A model generated the notes under the pieces. The model saw only the letters and a list, made by a program, of their open reading frames with translations, was not told where the DNA came from and searched no databases. A DNA stretch of 64,000 bases. It comes from G001797105 sp964528155 (GTDB taxonomy: Bacteria; Chloroflexota; Anaerolineae; Anaerolineales; E44-bin32). The DNA lies in NCBI GenBank assembly GCA_964528155.1, contig CAZGRL010000006.1, positions 30,597-94,596 on the forward strand, read 5' to 3'. Below are positions 7,368 to 15,671 of this stretch, piece after piece; position 1 is the stretch's first letter, and every line of letters begins with the position of its first letter. A program made the translations under genes and the position numbers.

Positions 7368-9341
7368 TCAGGGGCTGAATTCTTCCCACTCTCCGCCGCG
7401 CTTGCGACGTCGTTTCACGACCATCTCACCGGTCACCGGATCGTATTCGATGTGCCTGGCCCCCTTCTTCTTCTTGCGCTTCTTGGGCGACACGACCCCG
7501 GTTTCTCCCTCTTCTTCATCCTCGTCGGTTGCCTCTTCGACAACTTTGAACTGCTTTGCCAGTTGCTCAAAGGCCTGCTCAACATCAACGATGGCCGGAG
7601 CCGGTTCGCCAGTTTCGGTCACCTCTGCCTTGGCTTCTTCAGGGACTTCGGCCGCCTGCTCGATCTCAGCGCCGGCAGTCTCTTCGGGCATGGCTTCCGC
7701 CTCAACCGGGGCCACAACCGCCTCGGCGGCAGGCTCAGCCTGCTCGGCGGCCGCAGTGGCTTCTTCTGAAACCGTCTCGGCCTCCGCCTCTTCACCCTCG
7801 GGCTGTTCGACTTCCACCGGCGCCTCGAAGATCTCGGGAGCGGGGATCGGATACTCAAAGGACTCCAGAACCTCGTGAAGTTCATCCATCGATTTCGGTC
7901 CGAACCCGGATAGGCCGAGGATCTGGTCGGGGTCCAGGCCCATCTTCTCGAGAACCTGGCCGGCAGTCTCATAGCCGGCCTCGTTCAGCAGGCTGAACAC
8001 CCGTGTAGACAGACCGACATCTGCCAGCGGCGTTTCGTAGGCCCCGGGAGGAATGGCGGCCTTGACACTCTCGAGCTTTTCCAGGTAGTCCCGCCGGCGC
8101 ACATCGCGTCTCTCTTCGAGGACTTTCTGCACGAGATCGACGAAAGCGGTCAGCACCTGGTATTCCTCGGGTGTCACCGGTCGCCCTTCGGCCTTCTTGG
8201 CCAGGACTGTCTCGACCTGGGTCACCCGCTCGGCTTCTGCCTCAGCCAATTCAGCGAGAGTGTCGTCGGTTGACAGACGGTTGAGAGCCTCGGCGGCGGC
8301 TTCGGGCAGGCTCTTGATATCAATCCGCCATCCGGTCAACCTTGCTGCCAGACGCGCGTTAACGCCGGCGCGGCCGATCGCAAGGCTGAGCTGGTCCTCC
8401 GGTACGACGACCATGGCCGTCTTGCCTCGCTCCAGACCTTCATCGAGAAACACGCCCGAAACTCGCGCCGGGCTGAGCGCCTTGGCGATGAACGTGGCCG
8501 GATCGGGGTTCCATTCGATGACGTCGATCTTCTCATCGTTCAAATCGCGGACGATGGATTGGATGCGCACTCCGCGTAGACCGACACACGCCCCGACAGG
8601 ATCCACCCCTTCCCGTAGGGCGGCGACGGCCACTTTGGCGCGCTTGCCCGCCTCGCGAGCGATGGCCTTGATCTCAACCAATCCCTGGTTGATCTCCGGC
8701 ACCTCCATTTCGAGGAGCCGACGGAGCATGTGCGGGTGTGTACGCGAGACGACGATCACCGGGCCGCGCGAAGACTTGCGCACCTCGAGAACGTAAACCC
8801 GGATCCGGTCGCGCACCCGAAATTGCTCTCCCGGGATCTGCTGATTTCGCGGCAGGATCGCCTCGGCCCTGCCAAGGCCGACGGTCACCGCCTGCGGCGT
8901 GATCGAGTGCACGGTGCCATGGACCATGTCACCCTCGCGCTCGATGAATTCGTCGTATTGGGCGTCGCGCTCAGCCTCACGCAGTCGCTGTAGGATCACC
9001 TGCTTGGCAGTCTGCGCCGCCACCCGGCCGAAGTCTTTGGGGGTCGACTCCACCAGGAGCATCCCGCCAGACTCGACCAGCGGATCGACCTTGCGGGCGA
9101 TGTCCAGGGCGACTTCGGTCTGCGGGTTCTCGACCGAGTCAACCACCTCTTTCTCGGCGTACACCTTGACTTCACCCGTCTCAGGGTCGATCTTGGCCTC
9201 TACGTTCTGTGCTGTCGACGCGTTTACCGATCGACGGTAGGCCGAGATCATCGCCGCTTCGAGGGCTTCCATCACAGTGTCCTGTGAAAGGCCGAAACGC
9301 TCTGTAATCTCGTTGAAGGCTAACGTGAATTCACTTTTCAT
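7368..9341 (-). CDS. nusA: Transcription termination/antitermination factor NusA with extended C-terminus
   Basis: NusA binds RNA polymerase and nascent RNA. In order the protein shows an N-terminal domain (SEFTLAFNEITERFGLSQDTV), an S1 domain (GDMVHGTVHSITPQAVTVGLG), KH1 (DPVGACVGLRGVRIQSIV) and KH2 (DQLSLAIGRAGVNARLAARL). It then adds a helical region, a helix-hairpin-helix segment (LDPDQILGLSGFGPKSMDEL), an Ala/Glu-rich acidic stretch of about 100 residues, and a basic tail rich in Lys and Arg. At 657 residues it is far longer than the core 350-residue protein. It is the first gene of the operon; rimP, which normally precedes nusA, is not present upstream. Confidence 0.95.
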   Translation of the reverse strand: MKSEFTLAFNEITERFGLSQDTVMEALEAAMISAYRRSVNASTAQNVEAKIDPETGEVKVYAEKEVVDSVENPQTEVALDIARKVDPLVESGGMLLVESTPKDFGRVAAQTAKQVILQRLREAERDAQYDEFIEREGDMVHGTVHSITPQAVTVGLGRAEAILPRNQQIPGEQFRVRDRIRVYVLEVRKSSRGPVIVVSRTHPHMLRRLLEMEVPEINQGLVEIKAIAREAGKRAKVAVAALREGVDPVGACVGLRGVRIQSIVRDLNDEKIDVIEWNPDPATFIAKALSPARVSGVFLDEGLERGKTAMVVVPEDQLSLAIGRAGVNARLAARLTGWRIDIKSLPEAAAEALNRLSTDDTLAELAEAEAERVTQVETVLAKKAEGRPVTPEEYQVLTAFVDLVQKVLEERRDVRRRDYLEKLESVKAAIPPGAYETPLADVGLSTRVFSLLNEAGYETAGQVLEKMGLDPDQILGLSGFGPKSMDELHEVLESFEYPIPAPEIFEAPVEVEQPEGEEAEAETVSEEATAAAEQAEPAAEAVVAPVEAEAMPEETAGAEIEQAAEVPEEAKAEVTETGEPAPAIVDVEQAFEQLAKQFKVVEEATDEDEEEGETGVVSPKKRKKKKGARHIEYDPVTGEMVVKRRRKRGGEWEEFSP

Positions 9342-9445
9342 CCTTGCTCGTTCCTCACCCTTGCGGTGCCTGCGTCGGGATCGCTCGGCATCGGAATTCT
9401 TGGCACACGACAGGCCAAGTTGCAGACGACCCGGCTAATATGCAG

Positions 9446-9469
9446 AAAAGTGGGGGGATGCCCACTTTT
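9446..9469 (-). other. Leader hairpin in the nusA 5' UTR
   Basis: Perfect 9-base arms (AAAAGTGGG and CCCACTTTT at 9446-9454 and 9461-9469) flank a 6-base loop. The hairpin lies between the predicted nusA promoter and the nusA start, about 105 bases upstream of the ATG. It could act as an attenuator, an RNase site or an mRNA-stability element; the arm ends in T4 but no longer U run follows. Confidence 0.45.
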
Positions 9470-9505
9470 CCAAGGAACCGCTCGATCCATACTCCAACCT
9501 TGCCG

Positions 9506-9534
9506 ATTCTAGCACACCCGCCGACCGCCTGCAA
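9506..9534 (-). promoter_or_regulatory. Promoter of the nusA operon
   Basis: On the minus strand a -35 TTGCAG (9529-9534) is separated by exactly 17 bases from a -10 TAGAAT (9506-9511). The predicted start near 9499 gives a leader of about 155 bases that contains the hairpin at 9446-9469. Confidence 0.6.
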
Positions 9535-9676
9535 GGGATAGTGCCCGCAGGTGAATCTTGGTTTGGCGGGCAGCCGATCGATCCCGGCCTCACCAAAGAC
9601 ACCGGCCGGGGTGGCCTCCCACAATCTGTCCATTTTCAGGATGAGCTGACGAGACGGATACGCCCAGATTGCACTT

Positions 9677-9729
9677 TTGCCGAAATGAGATCGCAGGCGG
9701 CTCCGCTGCCTGCGATCTCATTTCGGCAA
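9677..9729. repeat. Long perfect palindrome (22-bp arms) upstream of gyrA
   Basis: Arms at 9677-9698 and 9708-9729 are perfect inverted copies around a 9-base loop. It lies in the 533-base gene-free interval 9342-9874 between divergent nusA and gyrA, upstream of both promoters' coding sides. The design (20+ bp arms, short GC-rich loop) resembles the palindromes at 47084, 49002 and 50538, but the arm sequence is different. Confidence 0.7.
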
Positions 9730-9808
9730 GACTGGAGTAAGGGGGTGAAGCAGTGCTACCTCAAGGTGCAGCCGATGATGCGCACTCTACGGACCCGGGG
9801 CCTGCGGT

Positions 9809-9837
9809 TTGACGGAAGCGGCGCTACCCCGTATCAT
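9809..9837 (+). promoter_or_regulatory. Promoter of gyrA
   Basis: TTGACG (9809-9814) and TATCAT (9832-9837) are 17 bases apart, giving a predicted start near 9844. The mRNA would have a leader of about 30 bases with a GAGGTG ribosome-binding site at 9862-9867. Confidence 0.6.
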
Positions 9838-9874
9838 TCCGGCGGCAAGATGGCAACCCTCGAGGTGACATCCA

Positions 9875-12586
9875 ATGGAAGTTGGCATGGTTCGTCGCAT
9901 CAACATCGACTCCGAAATGCAGCAGTCGTACCTCGATTACGCCATGAGCGTGATCGTGGCCCGCGCCCTGCCCGACGCGCGCGACGGGCTCAAACCTGTC
10001 CACCGGCGGATTTTGCACGCGATGCACTCCATGGGGATTCGACCGACCTCTGACTTCAAGAAGTCCGCCCGGATCGTCGGTGAAGTCCTCGGCAAGTACC
10101 ACCCGCATGGAGACATGGCTGTATATGATGCGATGGCGCGCATGGCGCAGGACTTCTCCATGCGCTATCCACTTGTCGACGGTCAGGGCAACTTCGGCTC
10201 CATCGACGGAGATCCGCCGGCGGCGATGCGTTACACCGAGGCCAGAATGTCCCCTCTGGCTATGGAAATGCTGCGCGATCTTGACAAGGAAACAGTCGGT
10301 TTCGCCGAGAACTTCGACGGATCCCTCGACGAACCTACCGTACTTCCGGCGGGTTCACCGAATCTGCTGGTAAACGGCGCGACGGGAATTGCCGTCGGAA
10401 TGGCGACCTCGATCCCTCCCCACAATATGGGCGAGGTCTGCGATGCACTGGTTTACATGCTCGAGAACTGGTCCCACCTCGACAAGATCACTCTGGAAGA
10501 TCTGATGGGGTTCATCCACGGTCCCGACTTCCCCACCGGGGGGATCGTGCTGCGCAGTCGCGACGACGCCGATGAGCTGGCTTCCGCCTATGGCACCGGC
10601 CGCGGCAAGATCGTTGTCCAGGCGCGGGCTCATGTCGAGGATATGGGGCGCGGTCGTTCGCGCATTATCGTGACCGAGTTGCCCTTTCAGACCAACAAGT
10701 CAAGTTTGATCGAGAGGATCGCTGATCTGGCACGCGCCGGACAGCTCGAAGGTCTGGCAGATCTCCGCGATGAATCAGACCGGCAAGGGATGCGGATCGT
10801 CATTGAATTGGCGAAAACGGCGGAGCCCGATCGAGTCTTGACCCAGCTCTATCAGCGCACGCCGATGCAGAGCACATTCAGCATGATCATGCTGGCCCTC
10901 GTCGAGGGAGAACCGCGGCTGCTGAATCTACGTCAGGCGCTGAGGGTCTATCTCGAGCATCGAGTAGAGGTCGTCCGACGTCGGAGTGCCTATGAGCTCG
11001 CCCGGTCATTGGAGCGCGCTCATATCCTCGAAGGACTGCGGCTGGCGCTCAAGCACCTGAACGAGGTCATCGAGATGATCCGGGGCTCGAAAGATGCCGA
11101 GCAGGCTCACCAGCGGCTCAGGAAACGATACAAGCTGAGTGAGATCCAGGCCAGGGCAATCCTGGACATGCCGCTGCGACGTCTGGCCAGTCTCGAACGC
11201 AAGAAGATCGACGATGAATTCAAGGAGACTCGCAAGCGGGTCAAGGATCTTGAGGCTCTCCTCGGCTCGGACAAGAAGCTGCGTGGTGTGATCGCTGAAG
11301 AACTTCTGCAGATCAAGACACAGTTCGGTGACCGACGAAGAACACAGATCGTCGAGGCGAAACGAGGCCGGAAGGCCCAGAAGGTCTTTCGGGCCGGCGA
11401 TCTGGTGGCAGACAAGGAAACCTGGATCGTCCTCACCTCGAAAGGTCACATCTCGCGTAGCCCGTCAGCCCGTTTGCCGCGGTTGGCCGGACGAACAGCA
11501 CCGGTGCTTGTGCTCGGGGCCAACACGCGTGACACCATGTATCTTTTCGACGAACGCGGCATGGCCGTCGCGGTGGCGGTGCATACACTGTCTGAATGCG
11601 ACGATCCCGATGAGGGCAACCCCGTCGCCGGTGCCACGCCGTTTCCACCGGGAGTGGAAGTCGTGGGCGGGATCACCGTCCCGAAGGGCAAGGTCGGCTC
11701 CCAGGCCTTCTTGCTGGCGGCGACGGTCGGGGGGATGCTGAAGAAGAGCCCGCTGTCTGCGTTGCCCGGACCGTCGGCCAGGCCGTTCTCAGCCGTCAAG
11801 GTGACGGAGCCGGATCAGCTCGGATGGGTCCGGCTGACGCAAGGCGATGACGAGATCTGCCTGGTCAGCAACTACGGTTCGGCGATCATTTTCAGCGAGG
11901 AGGATGTGCGCCCCATGGGCCTCGGTGCGGCCGGAGTGCTGGGCATCCGGCTGGACGAACCATCCGCCCGGGTCGTGGCGATGGATGTGACCCGAAGAGG
12001 GCCCGAGCTACTCCTGATCACGCGCGACGGCCTGGCCAAGAGGACCCCGCTGGCGCAGTTCCCGCGCCAACGCCGACATGGCAAGGGCGTACTCGCCTGG
12101 AAATCAGGAGAAGGGATCGAGCTCGCCGGGGGTGCAGTGGGAAGCGAGGAAGATCGGTTCGTCGCCCACCTGGCTAAGTCTCCTGATCGTTCAATGCGTT
12201 TCGCTGACGTCAAGCGAAGGTCGCGCGCCGGTGCCGGACCAGCTGCGGTCGCGTTGAAAGCCAATGACGAGATCACTGGCGTCACGCCGGTTATCTCGCG
12301 CGTGGAGCTGGATGTCAGAGTTGAAGTGGAAGAGCCGCCGGAGAAGCCCAAGGGCGCGCCAGAGCGCACGCGTGCGGGCACCCGCAAGGCCCGTGCGACG
12401 AAGGCCGCAACGCGTCGTCGCGGGGCGAAGAAGGCTCAAGCGAAGTCGCCAGGTCGAACGAGAGCCTCGAAGTCATCCAAACGCACATCGAAGAAGCGAG
12501 CGACGCGGAAGAGCCCCGCGCCCAAATCGAAGTCGCGACGATCATCCAAGGCCACAAGCAAGTCCGGCTCAAGGCGCAAGAAGTAG
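9875..12586 (+). CDS. gyrA: DNA gyrase subunit A with histone H1-like basic tail
   Basis: Type IIA topoisomerase A subunit, 903 residues. The breakage-reunion domain carries ALPDARDGLKPVHRRIL, the quinolone-pocket region GKYHPHGDMAVYD and the catalytic Tyr120 in AAMRYTEARMS. The C-terminal beta-pinwheel has a GyrA-box-like QRRHGKG at 732-738, which favours GyrA over ParC. From about residue 820 the protein ends in roughly 84 residues made mostly of Lys, Arg, Ser, Ala and Thr. Met81 occupies the position of E. coli Ser83. ATG 9875 is preceded by GAGGTG; a second ATG four codons in is possible. gyrB is not in the window. Confidence 0.93.
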   Translation: MEVGMVRRINIDSEMQQSYLDYAMSVIVARALPDARDGLKPVHRRILHAMHSMGIRPTSDFKKSARIVGEVLGKYHPHGDMAVYDAMARMAQDFSMRYPLVDGQGNFGSIDGDPPAAMRYTEARMSPLAMEMLRDLDKETVGFAENFDGSLDEPTVLPAGSPNLLVNGATGIAVGMATSIPPHNMGEVCDALVYMLENWSHLDKITLEDLMGFIHGPDFPTGGIVLRSRDDADELASAYGTGRGKIVVQARAHVEDMGRGRSRIIVTELPFQTNKSSLIERIADLARAGQLEGLADLRDESDRQGMRIVIELAKTAEPDRVLTQLYQRTPMQSTFSMIMLALVEGEPRLLNLRQALRVYLEHRVEVVRRRSAYELARSLERAHILEGLRLALKHLNEVIEMIRGSKDAEQAHQRLRKRYKLSEIQARAILDMPLRRLASLERKKIDDEFKETRKRVKDLEALLGSDKKLRGVIAEELLQIKTQFGDRRRTQIVEAKRGRKAQKVFRAGDLVADKETWIVLTSKGHISRSPSARLPRLAGRTAPVLVLGANTRDTMYLFDERGMAVAVAVHTLSECDDPDEGNPVAGATPFPPGVEVVGGITVPKGKVGSQAFLLAATVGGMLKKSPLSALPGPSARPFSAVKVTEPDQLGWVRLTQGDDEICLVSNYGSAIIFSEEDVRPMGLGAAGVLGIRLDEPSARVVAMDVTRRGPELLLITRDGLAKRTPLAQFPRQRRHGKGVLAWKSGEGIELAGGAVGSEEDRFVAHLAKSPDRSMRFADVKRRSRAGAGPAAVALKANDEITGVTPVISRVELDVRVEVEEPPEKPKGAPERTRAGTRKARATKAATRRRGAKKAQAKSPGRTRASKSSKRTSKKRATRKSPAPKSKSRRSSKATSKSGSRRKK

Positions 12587-12608
12587 GTTGTGGGTCGATC
12601 CCTTCGGC

Positions 12609-14090
12609 TTACTTGAGCTCGTAGATGATTCTGTTCGCGCGTGTGGTGCAGGTGCACGCCTCAACGACTTTCGACCCGCGGCGCAGGGTGCCCTCGTACG
12701 GTCTTTCTCCGTAGTGCGCCACCCAGCCGTCCAAGATGAAGGGCAGCGCACCGGCGGCCGGGATCCACTCGCCGTTGTACCGTCGGGCAAAATGAAAGTG
12801 CGTCCCCGTTGCCTGACCCCCTTCACAAGACGGATGACCGATCGTGTCACCCCGCTTGAGAGCGGTGCCCACCGGGACTCGATCTCTGTCGGCAACGTGG
12901 AAGAAGAGCAGGACCCACCCCGTTCGGTCATCGCGGTCACCGTCAAGATCGAGCAAGACGAGCGCCTCATCGCTCCGGGTCACCACGCCGTCGGCCGGCG
13001 CAGCGATCCACTCATTGGATGTTGCACATCCTCCTTCGGTGGCAGGTGGTGCGAAGTCCAGGGCGCCCATCGGAAGGCTCTCCCCCCATGTTGCGTGTGG
13101 GCCGCCGGTGAAATCCCAGATTCTGTTGGGCAGGAAGGGAAGACTCAGCTCCGGCTGGCGCAGATTGCCAGGAATGATTTCAGATTCCAACTGGGCCGGA
13201 TCTCCCCAAAGGGATACGTACGTCTGGTAGAAGCCGTCAGGGCCGACAATGCGATCGAAGTCGGCCTGGCCGTACAGCGACGCGAAAAACATCTGAACGC
13301 CGACCGTCCCAGCATTCTGCCACTCATCGGGTCTCGTCATTCGCCCATCAGCCAATGAGATCGAGTCAAGCGTGCCGCCGCGCCAGCCATAGTAGCCTTC
13401 GTTGATCCGTTCGGCGGCCCAAATCAATTGGCGGTAAAGCCCGCGGTGAAGAGGATCACGGATTCCGAGCGGATAGATGGCATCATCACCTTTTGCGAAC
13501 GGACGCGTGAGAGCGTGCGTCTGATACTCAAGGAGCGCCAGGAGGACTCGGGGGTGAATCGAATAGTTGCGCGAGGCGACGTCGATGACCTCCCAGGCGG
13601 TGTGTTGTCTCCCGAAAGCGTAATCTGTCAATCCAGAGAGAAATCCGGGATGGCTGAGGATTTCCTGGCGGATGTCGAAGTCGACGGCGGTCGGTCCATT
13701 GACCACCTCACTATCCGGGAGGATGTGGAAAGGTGATCCAGTCAGCGGGGCGTAATAGGCCGGGACCCTGAGGGGGTATCCGGCCGGCAATGTGGTCAGG
13801 TCTTCGGGAAGGTCGGGATTAGCCGCAACGACCTCCTCGACGGACGTATGGAAGTGTGCGGCGACGGCCGACAGCGTGTCCCCACTCTGGGCCGGATAGT
13901 CGAAGATCTGGCCAGGAGAGAAGGCCGTACGAGTGGGCAGCGGGGTCGGCCCCGACTCAGCGACCTCAACGGCTGGGAGGGCCGTCGGGGAGGGTTCCAG
14001 CATTCCCACGTCACCGGCGGGTGCGCAGGCCACAAACAGCACCCCAACGATCACGGACGCCGCAGCGCGCCTGACACGCATGGCGTTCAT
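12609..14090 (-). CDS. LysM and M23 peptidase lipoprotein (paralogue 1)
   Basis: The 493-residue protein has a lipoprotein signal (VLFVAC), a Pro/Thr-rich linker, one LysM motif (YPAQSGDTLSAVAAHF) that binds peptidoglycan, a middle region with RVLLALLEYQTHALT, and a C-terminal M23 endopeptidase-like domain with GALDFAPP and the metal pair GTHFHFA. Conserved cysteines occur at GGCATS, HPSCEGG and ACTC near the C-terminus. The ATG at 14090 overlaps the stop of the preceding paralogue as ATGA. It is the last of three tandem copies and ends 22 bases from the convergent gyrA. Likely function is trimming or remodelling of the cell wall outside the membrane. Confidence 0.82.
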   Translation of the reverse strand: MNAMRVRRAAASVIVGVLFVACAPAGDVGMLEPSPTALPAVEVAESGPTPLPTRTAFSPGQIFDYPAQSGDTLSAVAAHFHTSVEEVVAANPDLPEDLTTLPAGYPLRVPAYYAPLTGSPFHILPDSEVVNGPTAVDFDIRQEILSHPGFLSGLTDYAFGRQHTAWEVIDVASRNYSIHPRVLLALLEYQTHALTRPFAKGDDAIYPLGIRDPLHRGLYRQLIWAAERINEGYYGWRGGTLDSISLADGRMTRPDEWQNAGTVGVQMFFASLYGQADFDRIVGPDGFYQTYVSLWGDPAQLESEIIPGNLRQPELSLPFLPNRIWDFTGGPHATWGESLPMGALDFAPPATEGGCATSNEWIAAPADGVVTRSDEALVLLDLDGDRDDRTGWVLLFFHVADRDRVPVGTALKRGDTIGHPSCEGGQATGTHFHFARRYNGEWIPAAGALPFILDGWVAHYGERPYEGTLRRGSKVVEACTCTTRANRIIYELK

Positions 14091-15646
14091 CGCGAGATGT
14101 ACGTCTCGCGCGACCCGCATGGGCATGCCACGACGGTTTCCCCGTCCTTGATGAGCAAACCCTGGTAGGCCCGCGTCCCCGCATGAGCGACCCAACCGCT
14201 TAGCTCGAACGGCAACGGTCCGTCAGCCAGGATCCACTCACCGTTGTACTTCCGGGCGAGGTGCACGTGAGTGCCGGTGGCGATGCCTCCTTCGCAGGAA
14301 GGATGGCCGATAAGATCGCCCGCCTCGACATGCTTGCCCGCCTCGATCCGACCGACTGCAGCGATGTGCAGATAGAGCAGGTCCCATCCGGTTTGTTCGT
14401 TGCCGTCCCCGTCCAGATCGAGCACGACCACTCCATTGGCACTCCGAACGATCAGCCCTGGTGCTGCAGCGACCGCCCAATCTTCGGATGTCTTGCACCC
14501 CGTCTCCGTGGTCGATGGGGCAAAGTCCAGGGCGGCCCAGGCCGCTTCCCTTTCCCATGCCCCGTGCGGCCCGCCGGTGAAGGCCCAGATATGGCCGGGC
14601 AGGAACGGAAGGATCATCTCCGGCTGTTTGATGCCAGGTTCAAACAGCGGACTTTGGTAGGCCATAGGGTCGCCGAAGAGCGACTCGTATGTCGCCAGGA
14701 AACCATCCGGCCCGATGGCCTGCTCCCAGGCGCCGCGGGTCATGCGCTGGGCGAAGTACCATTGAAGCGCGACAGTGCCCGCGTTCAATTCTGGCGCGAT
14801 GCGCAGACTTGAGCCGTCCTTGAAGTGCAAATCCGTCAGGGTCCCGGCGCGCCAGCCGTAGTAGCCATTCCCCAGTTCATTCGCCAACCAGGTCAACTGC
14901 CGATAGAGCCCGGGTATCTGAGGGTCGATCTGACCCATCGGGTAGTTGAACGCATCCCCATCCGGGCGCTTCGGGTTGGTCAGCCAGCCGGATTGGTACT
15001 CCAGGAGGGCGATCAACAGGCGCGGGTTGACCGAATTGTCTCGGGCCGCCAGAGCCAAAACCTCAGGCCCGTATCGCCATTGGCCCTCGACCACGTTCTT
15101 GTACTCGTTCAGGAAACCGGGGTAGTCCGCCGCGAAAGCGACGGGATCGAATGCAGATGCGGATGGCGAGAAGACAACTTCGCTGTCCGGGATCAGTTCA
15201 TCCGGTGGGCTGGTCTGTGCCAGTCGGCGCGGCACGACGAGGATCTGCCCCGGGAGGAGCATGTCGGTTTCGCCGGGGAGGGCAGCGCCAGCTGAAGTGA
15301 TGTCCGAAGGCAGGACGGCGAAATGGACAGCAACCGATCGCAACGTATCGCCCGACTGGGCCTTGTAGAGGATATTCTCCCCTGCAGAATTACCAGAGGA
15401 TGTTGGAGTCGGGGGGATAGTGGGCGATGAAACCGGCTCCGGCGCATGAGGCGTCGGAGTATCAGTCGATGGCGGCTCCGATGTGCGGGTGGAATTGGCG
15501 GTTGGAGGAACTGCGGTCGCCAGGATCTCCGGTGGATCCGCTGTGATGGTGGCGAATTCGGTCGGTGCGGGCACGTCGGACCTGGCGCACGCCAGGATGG
15601 CCAGGAAAAGGCTTCCGATGAACAACAGGAACACACGGGAACGCAT
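14087..15646 (-). CDS. LysM and M23 peptidase lipoprotein (paralogue 2)
   Basis: The 519-residue paralogue has the same plan: lipobox AILAC, Thr/Pro linker, LysM (YKAQSGDTLRSVAVHF), a middle domain containing PRLLIALLEYQSGWLTNP, and M23 (WAALDFAPS, GTHVHLARKYNGEW). The cysteine pattern GCKTS, HPSCEGG, ACPC matches its neighbours. The middle domain resembles the helical core of lytic transglycosylases around the LEYQSGWL segment, but the catalytic context is not convincing. It starts 25 bases after the first copy and overlaps the third by 4 bases, so the set is one operon. Confidence 0.82.
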   Translation of the reverse strand: MRSRVFLLFIGSLFLAILACARSDVPAPTEFATITADPPEILATAVPPTANSTRTSEPPSTDTPTPHAPEPVSSPTIPPTPTSSGNSAGENILYKAQSGDTLRSVAVHFAVLPSDITSAGAALPGETDMLLPGQILVVPRRLAQTSPPDELIPDSEVVFSPSASAFDPVAFAADYPGFLNEYKNVVEGQWRYGPEVLALAARDNSVNPRLLIALLEYQSGWLTNPKRPDGDAFNYPMGQIDPQIPGLYRQLTWLANELGNGYYGWRAGTLTDLHFKDGSSLRIAPELNAGTVALQWYFAQRMTRGAWEQAIGPDGFLATYESLFGDPMAYQSPLFEPGIKQPEMILPFLPGHIWAFTGGPHGAWEREAAWAALDFAPSTTETGCKTSEDWAVAAAPGLIVRSANGVVVLDLDGDGNEQTGWDLLYLHIAAVGRIEAGKHVEAGDLIGHPSCEGGIATGTHVHLARKYNGEWILADGPLPFELSGWVAHAGTRAYQGLLIKDGETVVACPCGSRETYISR

Positions 15647-15671
15647 GGTCGGTCACGTCCCCTTACCCGGA

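Noticed and set aside
12264..13358. 364-codon ORF overlapping gyrA and the first LysM/M23 gene
   Set aside because: Crosses two real genes on different strands and has no family features.
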